Positions 1 to 8,615 of a stretch of DNA of 64,000 bases are shown here, piece by piece. Within the stretch, counting starts at the first letter, position 1. The number at the start of each line of letters is the position of its first letter. The position numbers were made by a program, and so were the translations under genes. The notes beneath the pieces were generated by a model, which saw nothing but the letters and a program-made list of their open reading frames with translations, was not told the origin of the DNA and ran no database searches. The DNA is from Pleionea sp. CnH1-48 (GTDB taxonomy: Bacteria; Pseudomonadota; Gammaproteobacteria; Enterobacterales; Kangiellaceae), in the NCBI RefSeq assembly GCF_024124665.1, contig NZ_JAMXSB010000008.1:248001-312000 (forward strand). The letters are read 5' to 3'.

Positions 1-453
1 TCCAGCTATTATTTCTAGTAGGTATTTTTTATTTTTCTCTAAATGAAACTGATAGCTCAACTTTCCAACTTTAACTTCATTAGAGAAAACCCAGATATTG
101 TGGTAAGGATTCGCAATGCTGGGATAAGTAGCAGCCACTAAACCTCTATTATGGTAGGGGTTTCGCGCAGTTAATTTTGCATTAAATGTAGAAGAGCCAA
201 CGACATTAGAGAAATTTACATTTTTTGGCTTATTAAAATTCAATGCTTTTTCGAGTTTTTTATTCGTGGTCAGCTGCATAGCTTTTGGAGCATTGTTTAT
301 ATAGTTCTCAGAAACTTTGGTAGTATGAGTGTTAGCAGTTAACAGGGAGGGATTTAATTTAATGGCCTTTAACGGCACTTTGCCTCCTACTGGTTCAGAC
401 GCGTAGACTCCAGCAGTGATAAAGAAGCTTAAATAGATGATAAAAGATTTCAT
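1..453 (-). CDS. Secreted protein of unknown function, C-terminus outside window
   Basis: An open frame of 151 codons runs from an ATG at 453 to the left edge without a stop, so the C-terminal part is missing. The product begins MKSFIIYLSFFITAGVYASE, a plausible Sec signal peptide with a cleavage site after the YAS-type triplet, so the protein is probably exported. The rest is rich in Asn, Lys and Thr and contains two similar NPYHN segments (around residues 107 and 124), which suggests a short internal repeat. I recognise no family. The 206 bases between it and the next gene hold nothing else I can identify. Confidence 0.6.
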   Translation of the reverse strand, partial: MKSFIIYLSFFITAGVYASEPVGGKVPLKAIKLNPSLLTANTHTTKVSENYINNAPKAMQLTTNKKLEKALNFNKPKNVNFSNVVGSSTFNAKLTARNPYHNRGLVAATYPSIANPYHNIWVFSNEVKVGKLSYQFHLEKNKKYLLEIIAG

Positions 454-659
454 AGTGCCTCGACCCTTTCATTATTTTTCTTTTAGTCATAGTAGCACAT
501 CGACAAATTAAAGTGACAATGCCCAAGGTGCGAATGCCTGTTGCCTAGTTCACAGAATGCCGAAATAGATAATGACCTTTAATCATTAACAGAAAATAAA
601 CGAAACATCCTTGTTTAATCACTATCACAATACATTTATCAACAAAACGAAGTTATCCA

Positions 660-1319
660 TTAAGTACGTTTAAATCGATTAATCGCCAATAACCCCACAA
701 CAAATACCAGCCAACTCATAGGCTCTGGAATCGAAGTTTGAGGAGCCAGGCCAAAGGTAAAGCCGTGCCAATATTCAGGCTCGTCCGCAACCCAGCTAAT
801 AGAATCAAAAGAACCATTAAATTGAATAACGGCGTGAAGCTCAAAACCTTCTAAAATATCATCCGCATAAACGTTATAAAAACCATCTCCCCAATAGCCA
901 TGGCCTTCACTTAACACGGTAAAAGAAGCGTTAAAATCGTATTGAACTGGTAAACTGGTTCGGCCTTGACTCACAATGGCCATTAAAGGATTAACAACGG
1001 TTTCAGAAAAGGTAATCGTATTAAAAATGTCAGCACGGGACATTGCAATCATCTCGGCTGCCGTAGGTGCATTATCAACTACGGAATTGCCGGTATAAGG
1101 TGCAGGTGTGCCTTCTGTCCAATAGTTAATACCCGCTCCTAATTGAGCAAAGGTGACATCTCCGGTGTAGGAGATGCCCACGCTGCCCATGGTTCCAGAG
1201 GCACTTCCACTAACCCCTGTAGTCGCCGCAACCCAGTCAGTCCAAGTAATAAAAGAGGCCGAGGCCGGTAAAGAAGCCATGCCAATAAAGCTAAATAAAA
1301 TCAGTTTTAAATATTTCAT
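660..1319 (-). CDS. PEP-CTERM sorting domain protein
   Basis: The product has an N-terminal signal peptide ending near PASAS, a body rich in aromatic residues, Gly and Ser with no recognisable enzyme motif, and a C-terminus of SIPEPMSWLVFVVGLLAIN followed by RFKRT. Pro-Glu-Pro, a single hydrophobic segment and a short basic tail are the diagnostic PEP-CTERM sorting signal, which exosortase enzymes cut during export; such proteins usually go to the surface or into exopolysaccharide matrix. I chose the ATG at 1319, seven bases after a GGAAGGA ribosome site, over a GTG one codon earlier. No exosortase gene lies in this window. The function of the body of the protein is unknown. Confidence 0.85.
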   Translation of the reverse strand: MKYLKLILFSFIGMASLPASASFITWTDWVAATTGVSGSASGTMGSVGISYTGDVTFAQLGAGINYWTEGTPAPYTGNSVVDNAPTAAEMIAMSRADIFNTITFSETVVNPLMAIVSQGRTSLPVQYDFNASFTVLSEGHGYWGDGFYNVYADDILEGFELHAVIQFNGSFDSISWVADEPEYWHGFTFGLAPQTSIPEPMSWLVFVVGLLAINRFKRT

Positions 1320-1520
1320 CACTCAATCCTTCCATCACAAGCCTGTATGAATTTAAAGCAATTTATATTCCGATGAGATTTTTTAGATAGTATTCAATAA
1401 GATAAAGTGGCTAACACTTCTTACTGAATGCCAAGTGTAAATATCTATGACAGGGCCAAGAGCGCTTCATGATAACTATTCGATACTATTTAGCTCTCAA
1501 TAAGGAATCTATATCAGGCC

Positions 1521-4500
1521 CTAGCTTTGCGAAACGGCCATTTCGAACTGCCCCATCAACTGCTTAATAGCATCAATATCAAAAATATCAGCTGCCGTTG
1601 CCAAACGATTAGAGTAGGCCAATACAGCGGCATCATCGTTTTCCTTGCCATACTCTTGCAAACTCTGAGCAAACTGTGCAATGCCAGATAAGTTATTCGT
1701 TGCTCTAAGCTCTTTGCAATCTTCCAAGAAACGTGAGCCAAGCTCACTAAGCACGCTGTTTTCACAGTGACTTAAATCAGACTCTTCCCGCTTGGTTTCT
1801 TGTACTTCTTTTTCTTGATAAGACAAGAAACGTTGAAGTTCGACAAAAAGTTCTTGCCGTAACACTGGCTTCCTCAGATATCCATCAAAGAAGCGACTGC
1901 GCTTCGATTCATATTCATCACGAATAACAGAAGCTGTCAGGGCTACGATAGGAATATCTTTATTGATCCCTTTGATATTTTCGGCCGCCATGTAACCATC
2001 CATAACGGGCATTCTAATATCCATAATAACTAAGTCATAGTGATTATCTTTGCAGGACTCAACAGCCAGCTTGCCGTTTTCAGCCTGCTCAGACTGCAGA
2101 CCAATTTCGTCAAAAATTTCTTTCAAAAGTAAGCGATTGTTTTCTATATCATCAACGATTAAGACCTTAGCACTATCAAACAATACTTGATTGTTTTTAT
2201 CACTAGAAGCGTGTTGAGGCTCCTCTGCCTTCATGCTAGAGACACCTACCTTCTTTAGAACAATAGCAAAACAAGCGCCTTTTCCTGGCTCACTGGTAAG
2301 GTGAATATCACCTCCCATCAATCCAGTTAACCGTTTCGAAATACTAAGACCCAGTCCCGTTCCACCGTACTTCTTAATACTTTGTCCTTCTGCCTGCTGA
2401 AAGCTCTCAAAGATCTTTTCCTGTTCGCTCTCTTCAATGCCTCGACCGCTATCAATGACTTCGATACGCAAGTCTACGGAGCTTTCTATTTTGTCTTCAT
2501 TTTCACTAACAGCACGAATTTTTACAAAACCGCTGTCTGTAAACTTAACGGCATTTCCGACCAGATTAAATAATACTTGTCTGATTCTTGTTGAGTCCAT
2601 AAGCAAGGACTCAGGAATATCCGGTGCCACATCCATAATGATATCTATATTTTTCTTACGTGCACTCATAACAAACACATTCGCTATCTCATCAAAAATA
2701 GCATAAGGATTTGTTGGCTTAAGCTCTATGGCCAGCTTTCCAGCTTCAATTTTAGATAAGTCCAGAATATCGTTAATAAGCATTAAGAGCGAATTGCCCG
2801 CAGACTTTATCGTCTTAATAAATGTTCGATGCTTGTCATTTTTTACTTGCTCATCCAATAGTTCAGTAAAGCCAATAATCGCATTCATAGGTGTTCGAAT
2901 TTCGTGGCTCATATTGGCCAAGAACTCCGATTTAGCACGATTCGCATATTCAGCAGTTTCTTTTGCTTGTTGTAAATCACGCTCCATTGCCATTCGATCA
3001 TTAAGATTGATCAACATGTTTAAGAATGCATCACCGCCAGAAAATTGAATAGGTAAGATGGAGAGAATACCGTCAATAGAAGTCCCAGATAGGGAATTGA
3101 CTCTAACCACTTGCTCCTTTACTCGACCAGACTTCTTTAACTCCTGTACAGCTTGTATCACCGATGCTTCATTTTCGTTTATTTGAAAGAAGCGCTGGCT
3201 CTCTATTTTTCCAGAGTCATCCACGGTCAGAGTCAGTTCTTCTACAGCGGTGGGATTCGCCATAAGAATAGTTTTCGAACGTCTTTCAGTAACAAAAACA
3301 ATAACCGGCATATTATCAATGAGAGAAATAAGATTTCGTTCACTTTGCTTTAAATAACGCTCAGTTTTAGCTCTCAGGCTTACTTCATTCCTGAGTCGGC
3401 CATTCCAGTAAGAAATAGCTAATAATACAATAAGGCTTAACAGGCTGATTTTAGCTATCAACTTATAATCAGTCGTCACTACAACATCCTGCTGTCCCCA
3501 ACGGGACAAGATGCTCTTTTTCTGAGAAGTAGGAATAGTTTTTAATGCCTTGTTAAGAATAGATGCCAATATGGCATTTTCTTTATTAACACCAAACCCT
3601 AGTCTCATGGTGTGCTTTGTTTGTCCGACAACACGTAAACTATCATAACCATTTTCGGTTATTTCGTAATTTGCCTGGGCAAGAATGGCAACAAAGGCAT
3701 CTGATTTTCCACCGTTGACGGACTTCAAGCCTTCAAATGTATCAGGGACAAACTGAAATTCTTTTCCTGGAAAGCGACGAACAATTTCATTAGAACTTGA
3801 ATAACCACCTATCAAGGTAATTTTTCGGTCCATGATATCCGACAGCTCTTCTACATAGTCGTCGTTTTCTTTCATTACAATAACGAAAGGTGCACTGATA
3901 TAGGACTCAGTAAAGATAGCTTCTGGGAAAGTATCGTGCTCTATGGAAGCCGAAATCATGACAACATTTTTACTGTTGAATAACTCAACAGATTCATCCC
4001 AGCTTGATGTGGGCAACACGCGAAACTTAATACCAAGCCGAGTTTCAACAAGTTTTAAAATATCTGGAACCACACCTACATAGTTGTCATCTTCCTCAAA
4101 AGACTCATAAGGCATCCAGTCAGGATCACCGACCATGGTTACGACAGGGTTATTCCTTAACCATCTCGTTTCTTCATCGGTTAAAATTAACTTTGAGCTA
4201 TCAGTTATTTGCCGGCTGATGCCCCACTTCTGATAAATCTCCTCTCGCTCGGTTTCCAAGATGGCATCCAGCGCTTTATTAATGATACTAACAAGATCGT
4301 CGTAATCAGTTCTAACCCCAATCCTTAAGTCGTTAATAACGCTTCCAGGAAGCGGCTTAAACCTTTCTATTCGGTGTAAGTTCATTTGTTTAATCAAAAA
4401 GCTTGCAACCGCATGAGATTCAAAAGTCACGTCAGCATCTCGACGATCAACGCTAGAAAGTGCCTCTTGCACTGAGTCGACATAAATATAGTTAAGGCCT

Positions 4501-5744
4501 TTTACATGTTTTCTGATGTCTTGTTCCATTGCCGAGTTTTGTACCAGAGCAATAGTAAGACCAGACAAATCAGCCAAAGTGTTAATGCGCAAGTCGTTTC
4601 GAACATAAAAATGGTGGAGAGAGCTAAAATAGGGCTTTGAGAATAATAAATACTTATCTCTCTCAGGGTTTTTATAAACTGCAGGTAATAAGTCTAGTTT
4701 CTTATTTTTAACTTTATCTAATGAGGTTTTCCATAGTGCTGAGTGATATTCGAACTTAAGTCCCGTTATCTCTGATACTTTGTTCATTACATCATGAGAC
4801 AAACCAACATGCTCACCATTTGCATTCACAAAATCGAATGGAATCCATAGCAAATCAGAAGCGACTCTAATAGTAGGATGTTCCTTAATCCACTTTATTT
4901 CTTCTGGAGTAAGGGAAAAACCTCGATCTTCTTGCCGAGGTCTGAACTTTGATTGAGTCGATAATCCCCACTTGTTCTTGAGAGCTTCTATATCGACAGG
5001 AGAAATCAGAGCCATTCCTTTATTAATTATTGACATCAGCTCGGGGTTATTTTTTGTCGTTGCCATCTTCAAATCAAATATTCTCGCTCCTTCGATCGAT
5101 TGAAAAGGAACAAAATTTGTAATCTGATTCTTATCCAGTTTGTATTGAATCACAGCATAAGAATCAAAGATCAGCTCAACTTTATATTCGAGAAGCATGG
5201 TGATGGCTTCATCTATGGAATTAACCAAGACAATGGATAGCTCGGGATATTGCTTTCTTATTTCATCTTCCACTAAATAGTCTTTTACGAGGGCAAGCCT
5301 TTTCCCTGCAAAGTCGATGTTTGACGAAAACCTCACATCTTTTCGAGTAAAAAAATAGTCCAGAGAGCTTGCATAGGTATTCGAGAAAAGAAAAAAAGCT
5401 TCTCGCTCTTTTGATGGATAAACACCCGGTAATAAGTGAGCTCTCTTATTGATCGTACGATTAAAAGACTCACTCCAGGTATGAATATCTACAACGAAGT
5501 TAAGGCCAGTGGTCTCAGCCAACAAATCTATATAATCAGCAATAAACCCGCTGTACTCACCACTATCGTTCTTAAACTCAAAAGGTTCCCAAAAGTCAGC
5601 TCCCGCAATTTTAACTTCTGGGTTATTCTTCATCCATAACTCTTCAGCTGGACTTAACTTAATTTTATCTTCGGATTCCGCAAGTACCAATGAAGAAAGA
5701 AAAAGTAGAATGATAAAGAAGAGTGATTGAAAACGGCAAGTCAT
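1521..5744 (-). CDS. Hybrid sensor histidine kinase with three periplasmic solute-binding modules
   Basis: This 1407-residue protein has a signal peptide, then three consecutive family-3 solute-binding modules (about 30-265, 275-510 and 525-755). Each carries a recurring motif of the type NPEVKIAGADFWEPFEF and ends in a K/RWG motif. A membrane segment follows (about 762-785), then a PAS-like region, a HisKA dimerisation domain with phospho-His near residue 944 (SHEIRTPMNA), an HATPase domain (GTGLGLS near 1130) and a receiver with its Asp near 1243 (IMDIRMPVMDG). The last 100 residues are helical but lack an obvious HPt histidine. BvgS/EvgS-type kinases have two such modules, so three is unusual. 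It starts 3 bases after the HD-GYP regulator upstream, so the two are almost certainly co-transcribed and probably partners. The ligand is not predictable. Confidence 0.93.
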   Translation of the reverse strand: MTCRFQSLFFIILLFLSSLVLAESEDKIKLSPAEELWMKNNPEVKIAGADFWEPFEFKNDSGEYSGFIADYIDLLAETTGLNFVVDIHTWSESFNRTINKRAHLLPGVYPSKEREAFFLFSNTYASSLDYFFTRKDVRFSSNIDFAGKRLALVKDYLVEDEIRKQYPELSIVLVNSIDEAITMLLEYKVELIFDSYAVIQYKLDKNQITNFVPFQSIEGARIFDLKMATTKNNPELMSIINKGMALISPVDIEALKNKWGLSTQSKFRPRQEDRGFSLTPEEIKWIKEHPTIRVASDLLWIPFDFVNANGEHVGLSHDVMNKVSEITGLKFEYHSALWKTSLDKVKNKKLDLLPAVYKNPERDKYLLFSKPYFSSLHHFYVRNDLRINTLADLSGLTIALVQNSAMEQDIRKHVKGLNYIYVDSVQEALSSVDRRDADVTFESHAVASFLIKQMNLHRIERFKPLPGSVINDLRIGVRTDYDDLVSIINKALDAILETEREEIYQKWGISRQITDSSKLILTDEETRWLRNNPVVTMVGDPDWMPYESFEEDDNYVGVVPDILKLVETRLGIKFRVLPTSSWDESVELFNSKNVVMISASIEHDTFPEAIFTESYISAPFVIVMKENDDYVEELSDIMDRKITLIGGYSSSNEIVRRFPGKEFQFVPDTFEGLKSVNGGKSDAFVAILAQANYEITENGYDSLRVVGQTKHTMRLGFGVNKENAILASILNKALKTIPTSQKKSILSRWGQQDVVVTTDYKLIAKISLLSLIVLLAISYWNGRLRNEVSLRAKTERYLKQSERNLISLIDNMPVIVFVTERRSKTILMANPTAVEELTLTVDDSGKIESQRFFQINENEASVIQAVQELKKSGRVKEQVVRVNSLSGTSIDGILSILPIQFSGGDAFLNMLINLNDRMAMERDLQQAKETAEYANRAKSEFLANMSHEIRTPMNAIIGFTELLDEQVKNDKHRTFIKTIKSAGNSLLMLINDILDLSKIEAGKLAIELKPTNPYAIFDEIANVFVMSARKKNIDIIMDVAPDIPESLLMDSTRIRQVLFNLVGNAVKFTDSGFVKIRAVSENEDKIESSVDLRIEVIDSGRGIEESEQEKIFESFQQAEGQSIKKYGGTGLGLSISKRLTGLMGGDIHLTSEPGKGACFAIVLKKVGVSSMKAEEPQHASSDKNNQVLFDSAKVLIVDDIENNRLLLKEIFDEIGLQSEQAENGKLAVESCKDNHYDLVIMDIRMPVMDGYMAAENIKGINKDIPIVALTASVIRDEYESKRSRFFDGYLRKPVLRQELFVELQRFLSYQEKEVQETKREESDLSHCENSVLSELGSRFLEDCKELRATNNLSGIAQFAQSLQEYGKENDDAAVLAYSNRLATAADIFDIDAIKQLMGQFEMAVSQS

Positions 5745-5747
5745 AGG

Positions 5748-6797
5748 CTATATTTTTGCAATGGTGACGAACTCATCCAGATGCTCCATAAAAATATCAA
5801 CCAACTGAGGGTCAAACTGAGTTCCAGTGTTATTTTTGATGTACTCAACAGCCTCATCAAGGGGCCATTTTTCTTTATAACATCGCTTATGGACGAGCGC
5901 ATCAAACACATCAGCAAGAGCCACAATGCGTCCAAAAATATGAATTTCATCACCTTTAAGTCCGAATGGATAACCTGTTCCATCCCACTTTTCATGATGC
6001 TGCATGGCGATAATCGATGCCGCTTTTAAAAACTTTCGGTTGGAGCTCTTAAGAATGTCTCTCGCTTTAAGCGTATGCTGCTTCATTATCTCAAACTCAT
6101 CGTCGGTTAAACGCGATGGTTTGTGTAATATCTCTCTTGGAATAGCAATTTTTCCAATATCGTGCATCGGTGCGGCATGATAAATAAGAACCTCATCTTC
6201 GCCCGATAAAAACTCAGTATAATGAGCCAGCAAGCGAGAATACTCTGCCACTCTCTTTATATGCTTTCCAGTTTCATCCGACGTAGACTCCATCATTTCC
6301 ATTAAGACATAGATCATTTCGCGCTGATTTTCTTCTATCTCTTTAATCAGGCGAGATTTTTCTAATTGTGCCTTATTACCCAACTCTATGTTGTGTTGCC
6401 GCAATAACTTTTTTGTTTGATATAGCTCAACATGAGTTTTAACCCGAGCCAGCAATTCATTGGAGTGAAAAGGTTTGGTTAGATAGTCCACCCCACCAAT
6501 ATCAAAGCCTTTGGTGACTGAGTCAACATCCACTTTCGCCGTTAAAAAAATAATCGGAACATCTGCGCAATAACGGCTTTTTTTGATTTCACGACAGGCA
6601 TCAAATCCATTAACAACTGGCATCATGATATCTAGAAGAATTAAATCAAAGGCTTCGTTATTACATAAATCAATAGCTTGCTGACCGTCCGTCGCAAACG
6701 AAAAGGTGTAGCTTTCTTCCTTTAAAATATTCATCGCTACCTGAATATTTTCAGATACGTCATCAACAATAAGAACTTTTGTTTCAACATTAAACAC
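5748..6797 (-). CDS. Response regulator with receiver and HD-GYP phosphodiesterase domain
   Basis: The N-terminal receiver (about 5-125) has the acidic pair in VLIVDDV, the phospho-acceptor in LILLDIMMP and the conserved Lys in YLTKPF. After a coiled linker comes an HD-GYP domain with HDIGKIAIP and HHEKWDGTGYPFG, the metal-binding and signature motifs of enzymes that hydrolyse cyclic di-GMP. Its likely job is to convert the signal of the neighbouring three-module kinase into lower cyclic di-GMP. The start is a GTG at 6797 preceded by AGGGGC at a workable distance. The kinase gene begins immediately downstream. Confidence 0.93.
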   Translation of the reverse strand: MFNVETKVLIVDDVSENIQVAMNILKEESYTFSFATDGQQAIDLCNNEAFDLILLDIMMPVVNGFDACREIKKSRYCADVPIIFLTAKVDVDSVTKGFDIGGVDYLTKPFHSNELLARVKTHVELYQTKKLLRQHNIELGNKAQLEKSRLIKEIEENQREMIYVLMEMMESTSDETGKHIKRVAEYSRLLAHYTEFLSGEDEVLIYHAAPMHDIGKIAIPREILHKPSRLTDDEFEIMKQHTLKARDILKSSNRKFLKAASIIAMQHHEKWDGTGYPFGLKGDEIHIFGRIVALADVFDALVHKRCYKEKWPLDEAVEYIKNNTGTQFDPQLVDIFMEHLDEFVTIAKI

Positions 6798-7254
6798 GTT
6801 TTAAGCCCCTAAAATAGCGATTTCTTCTTTAAAATCCAAACTTTAGCTCAGCAACGCTAAGTATAGACTAATTATTTTAAGCTATTTAATAACATAAAAA
6901 GCCTCGCTTAAAAACATAATAAGCGTGCTTATTTAGAATTTTCTGCTCTAGTACTACGGAACGACGATATAACAAAGTGTTATGCACAAAGCTCACAACA
7001 AGCACCACCATTCTCATATTGAGTTTTTAGTTTCTTCTCTTTTCTTAATCCTCTTTGAGATAAAAAACTTTCTATTAATTAGAATATGTTCTAAAAAATA
7101 TAGTCAACGAACGTCATTTAGGCGATGTTTCGATATCAGTTTTCACGAGAGCCCGTTGTTCTTTATTTATCAGTCTCAGTTGTAACTAGAGCAATAGCTC
7201 CAAATCATCTAAATGACTTCTCATCCTCAATCAGGCAGTTGGCTTTGCGTTACC
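6798..7254. other. Intergenic region, AT-rich, no supported gene
   Basis: This stretch separates the M48 operon from the two-component operon. It holds a hairpin at 6899-6930 and, reading the minus strand, a TATACT hexamer near 6863-6868 that could be the -10 box of the regulator/kinase operon, without a convincing -35 box. A 67-codon plus-strand frame at 6982-7185 lacks a ribosome site and looks accidental. Confidence 0.4.
6899..6930 (-). terminator. Candidate terminator hairpin downstream of the M48 operon
   Basis: The arms AAGCCTCGCTTA and TAAGCGTGCTT pair with one bulge around a nine-base loop. On the minus strand the hairpin is followed by a short T run (GCTTTTTATG). It lies more than 300 bases beyond the M48 stop codon, so its assignment is tentative. 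Confidence 0.35.
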
Positions 7255-8115
7255 TCACATAACAATATCGTAAAACCGTTGAGGCAAAGATAGCCCCGTC
7301 TCCTCATTTAAACCATCATAGATATGAGACACGGCATCTAATCGTTCCACGGGCTTGGGGTGCGAGTTGAATAACATTTGCAACGCGCTGTCATCAGGGT
7401 TCAGCTGATCCAGTTTCTGCAACACACTAACTAATGCATAAGGATCGTAACCCGCGCGAACCAAAAGAACCACAGCACTCGCATCGGCCTTGTACTCATC
7501 ATCTTTACTCAACCCTTTGGTATAAAGATTGTGAGTAGTGTTAATGAGCTGCTTAGCGATAGCTCTATTTTTATAAAAATCACTATTGGCGGAACCGGGA
7601 TTTTTAGCTTGATAAACATCGCCTGCTAACATGGCAACATCGCCCACTAGCGACAATTGATTGCTCTTTTCCATAGCCACCAAATGATGACGTTCATTAA
7701 TATGAGCAATTTCGTGAGCCAGTACCGCCGCTAGCTCGGCTTCAGAACTGAGTGTCTGTAATAACTCAGTCGTCACCAATATATAACCACCCGGCATTGC
7801 AAACGCATTAATAGAAGGAGAATCAACGACGCCAAATTGCCAAAAAATATCAGGGCGCTCCGATTGCAGAGCAACCCAACGCCCAACTCGATTCACATAC
7901 TGTTGCACTGACTCATTCTTATGCAAAGATGCGCCGCCTAAAATAACCGCAGTCATTTGTGCACCAATATTTTGTTCTTCTTCGTAAGAAACGTCACCAG
8001 AAGTTAATACTTTTTTGCCAATATCAGCGACACGCCCGACGTTGATCCCTTGAATAACCAAGCCGCTGCATCCAACCAAGATAAGGCTCAAACATAAAAT
8101 GAATAACTTTTTCAT
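7255..8115 (-). CDS. M48 family metalloprotease lipoprotein
   Basis: The N-terminus ends in LILVGCSG, a lipobox, so the protein is probably a periplasm-facing lipoprotein. The zinc motif HEIAH sits in LAAVLAHEIAHINERHH and a downstream EYKADASAV segment supplies the likely third ligand, as in M48 peptidases of the Loi/BepA/YcaL type, which act in envelope quality control. The length (286 residues) fits a single peptidase domain without the TPR domain of BepA. Its first four bases overlap the end of the SH3 gene, so it is the last gene of a three-gene operon with that protein and the CHASE2 cyclase. The specific substrate is unknown. Confidence 0.9.
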   Translation of the reverse strand: MKKLFILCLSLILVGCSGLVIQGINVGRVADIGKKVLTSGDVSYEEEQNIGAQMTAVILGGASLHKNESVQQYVNRVGRWVALQSERPDIFWQFGVVDSPSINAFAMPGGYILVTTELLQTLSSEAELAAVLAHEIAHINERHHLVAMEKSNQLSLVGDVAMLAGDVYQAKNPGSANSDFYKNRAIAKQLINTTHNLYTKGLSKDDEYKADASAVVLLVRAGYDPYALVSVLQKLDQLNPDDSALQMLFNSHPKPVERLDAVSHIYDGLNEETGLSLPQRFYDIVM

Positions 8116-8615
8116 TTTTCTTGCTCCTTATTGGTCACGTATTGTTGCTTTCGCGCTTTTAGCTTACCTTGACGAGCAAATTCCGTTGCCGTTTTCTTCG
8201 AACTTCTATTTCGCGTTAGCTCGGCGAGTTGAACAAAGTTTGGCTTGGCATTTTTTAAACTTTCTTCAGAGAGGCCCCTAACCCCAGTTGTCATAGTGAT
8301 ATCACTGTGTGCTGACTGAGTGCTTTTTAGAACCGAGCTTAAGCCAATACGTCCGCGCTGCTTTGATAGATTTTCAAAGCGCACGAAAAACATCTTAACC
8401 CAGCCTTGATTGGTTGATGTATCAACAAAATACCAACCACCCTGTCGTTTTTTGACGACGACCGACTGGTCTTTTTTCAGCACTCGAATAACTTTTGCCT
8501 GAGATTTCGGCATCGTTTTTAACTCAGTCGGCTTAATCATAGATCCTTTGTCACTCGCCCAACTTACTGAGCTGGATATGAGGATAGTTACAGCCAAATA
8601 AGAATATCTCTTCAT
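8112..8615 (-). CDS. Exported SH3-type domain protein
   Basis: The product has a signal peptide (cleavage after SVSWA) and a bacterial SH3-like domain at about 25-80, recognisable from KVIRVLKKDQSVVVKKRQGG followed by WYFV and QGWVKMFFV. A basic C-terminal half follows with no recognised domain. Bacterial SH3 domains usually bind peptidoglycan or peptides in the periplasm. The gene overlaps both neighbours by four bases, the cyclase upstream and the M48 lipoprotein downstream, so translational coupling is likely and the three products probably act together. It may be an adaptor that links the protease to the cell wall, which is inference. Confidence 0.8.
   Translation of the reverse strand: MKRYSYLAVTILISSSVSWASDKGSMIKPTELKTMPKSQAKVIRVLKKDQSVVVKKRQGGWYFVDTSTNQGWVKMFFVRFENLSKQRGRIGLSSVLKSTQSAHSDITMTTGVRGLSEESLKNAKPNFVQLAELTRNRSSKKTATEFARQGKLKARKQQYVTNKEQEK

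Noticed and set aside
6982-7185. 67-codon plus-strand open frame in the 6798-7254 gap
   Set aside because: No ribosome site, biased composition and no family; it looks accidental.
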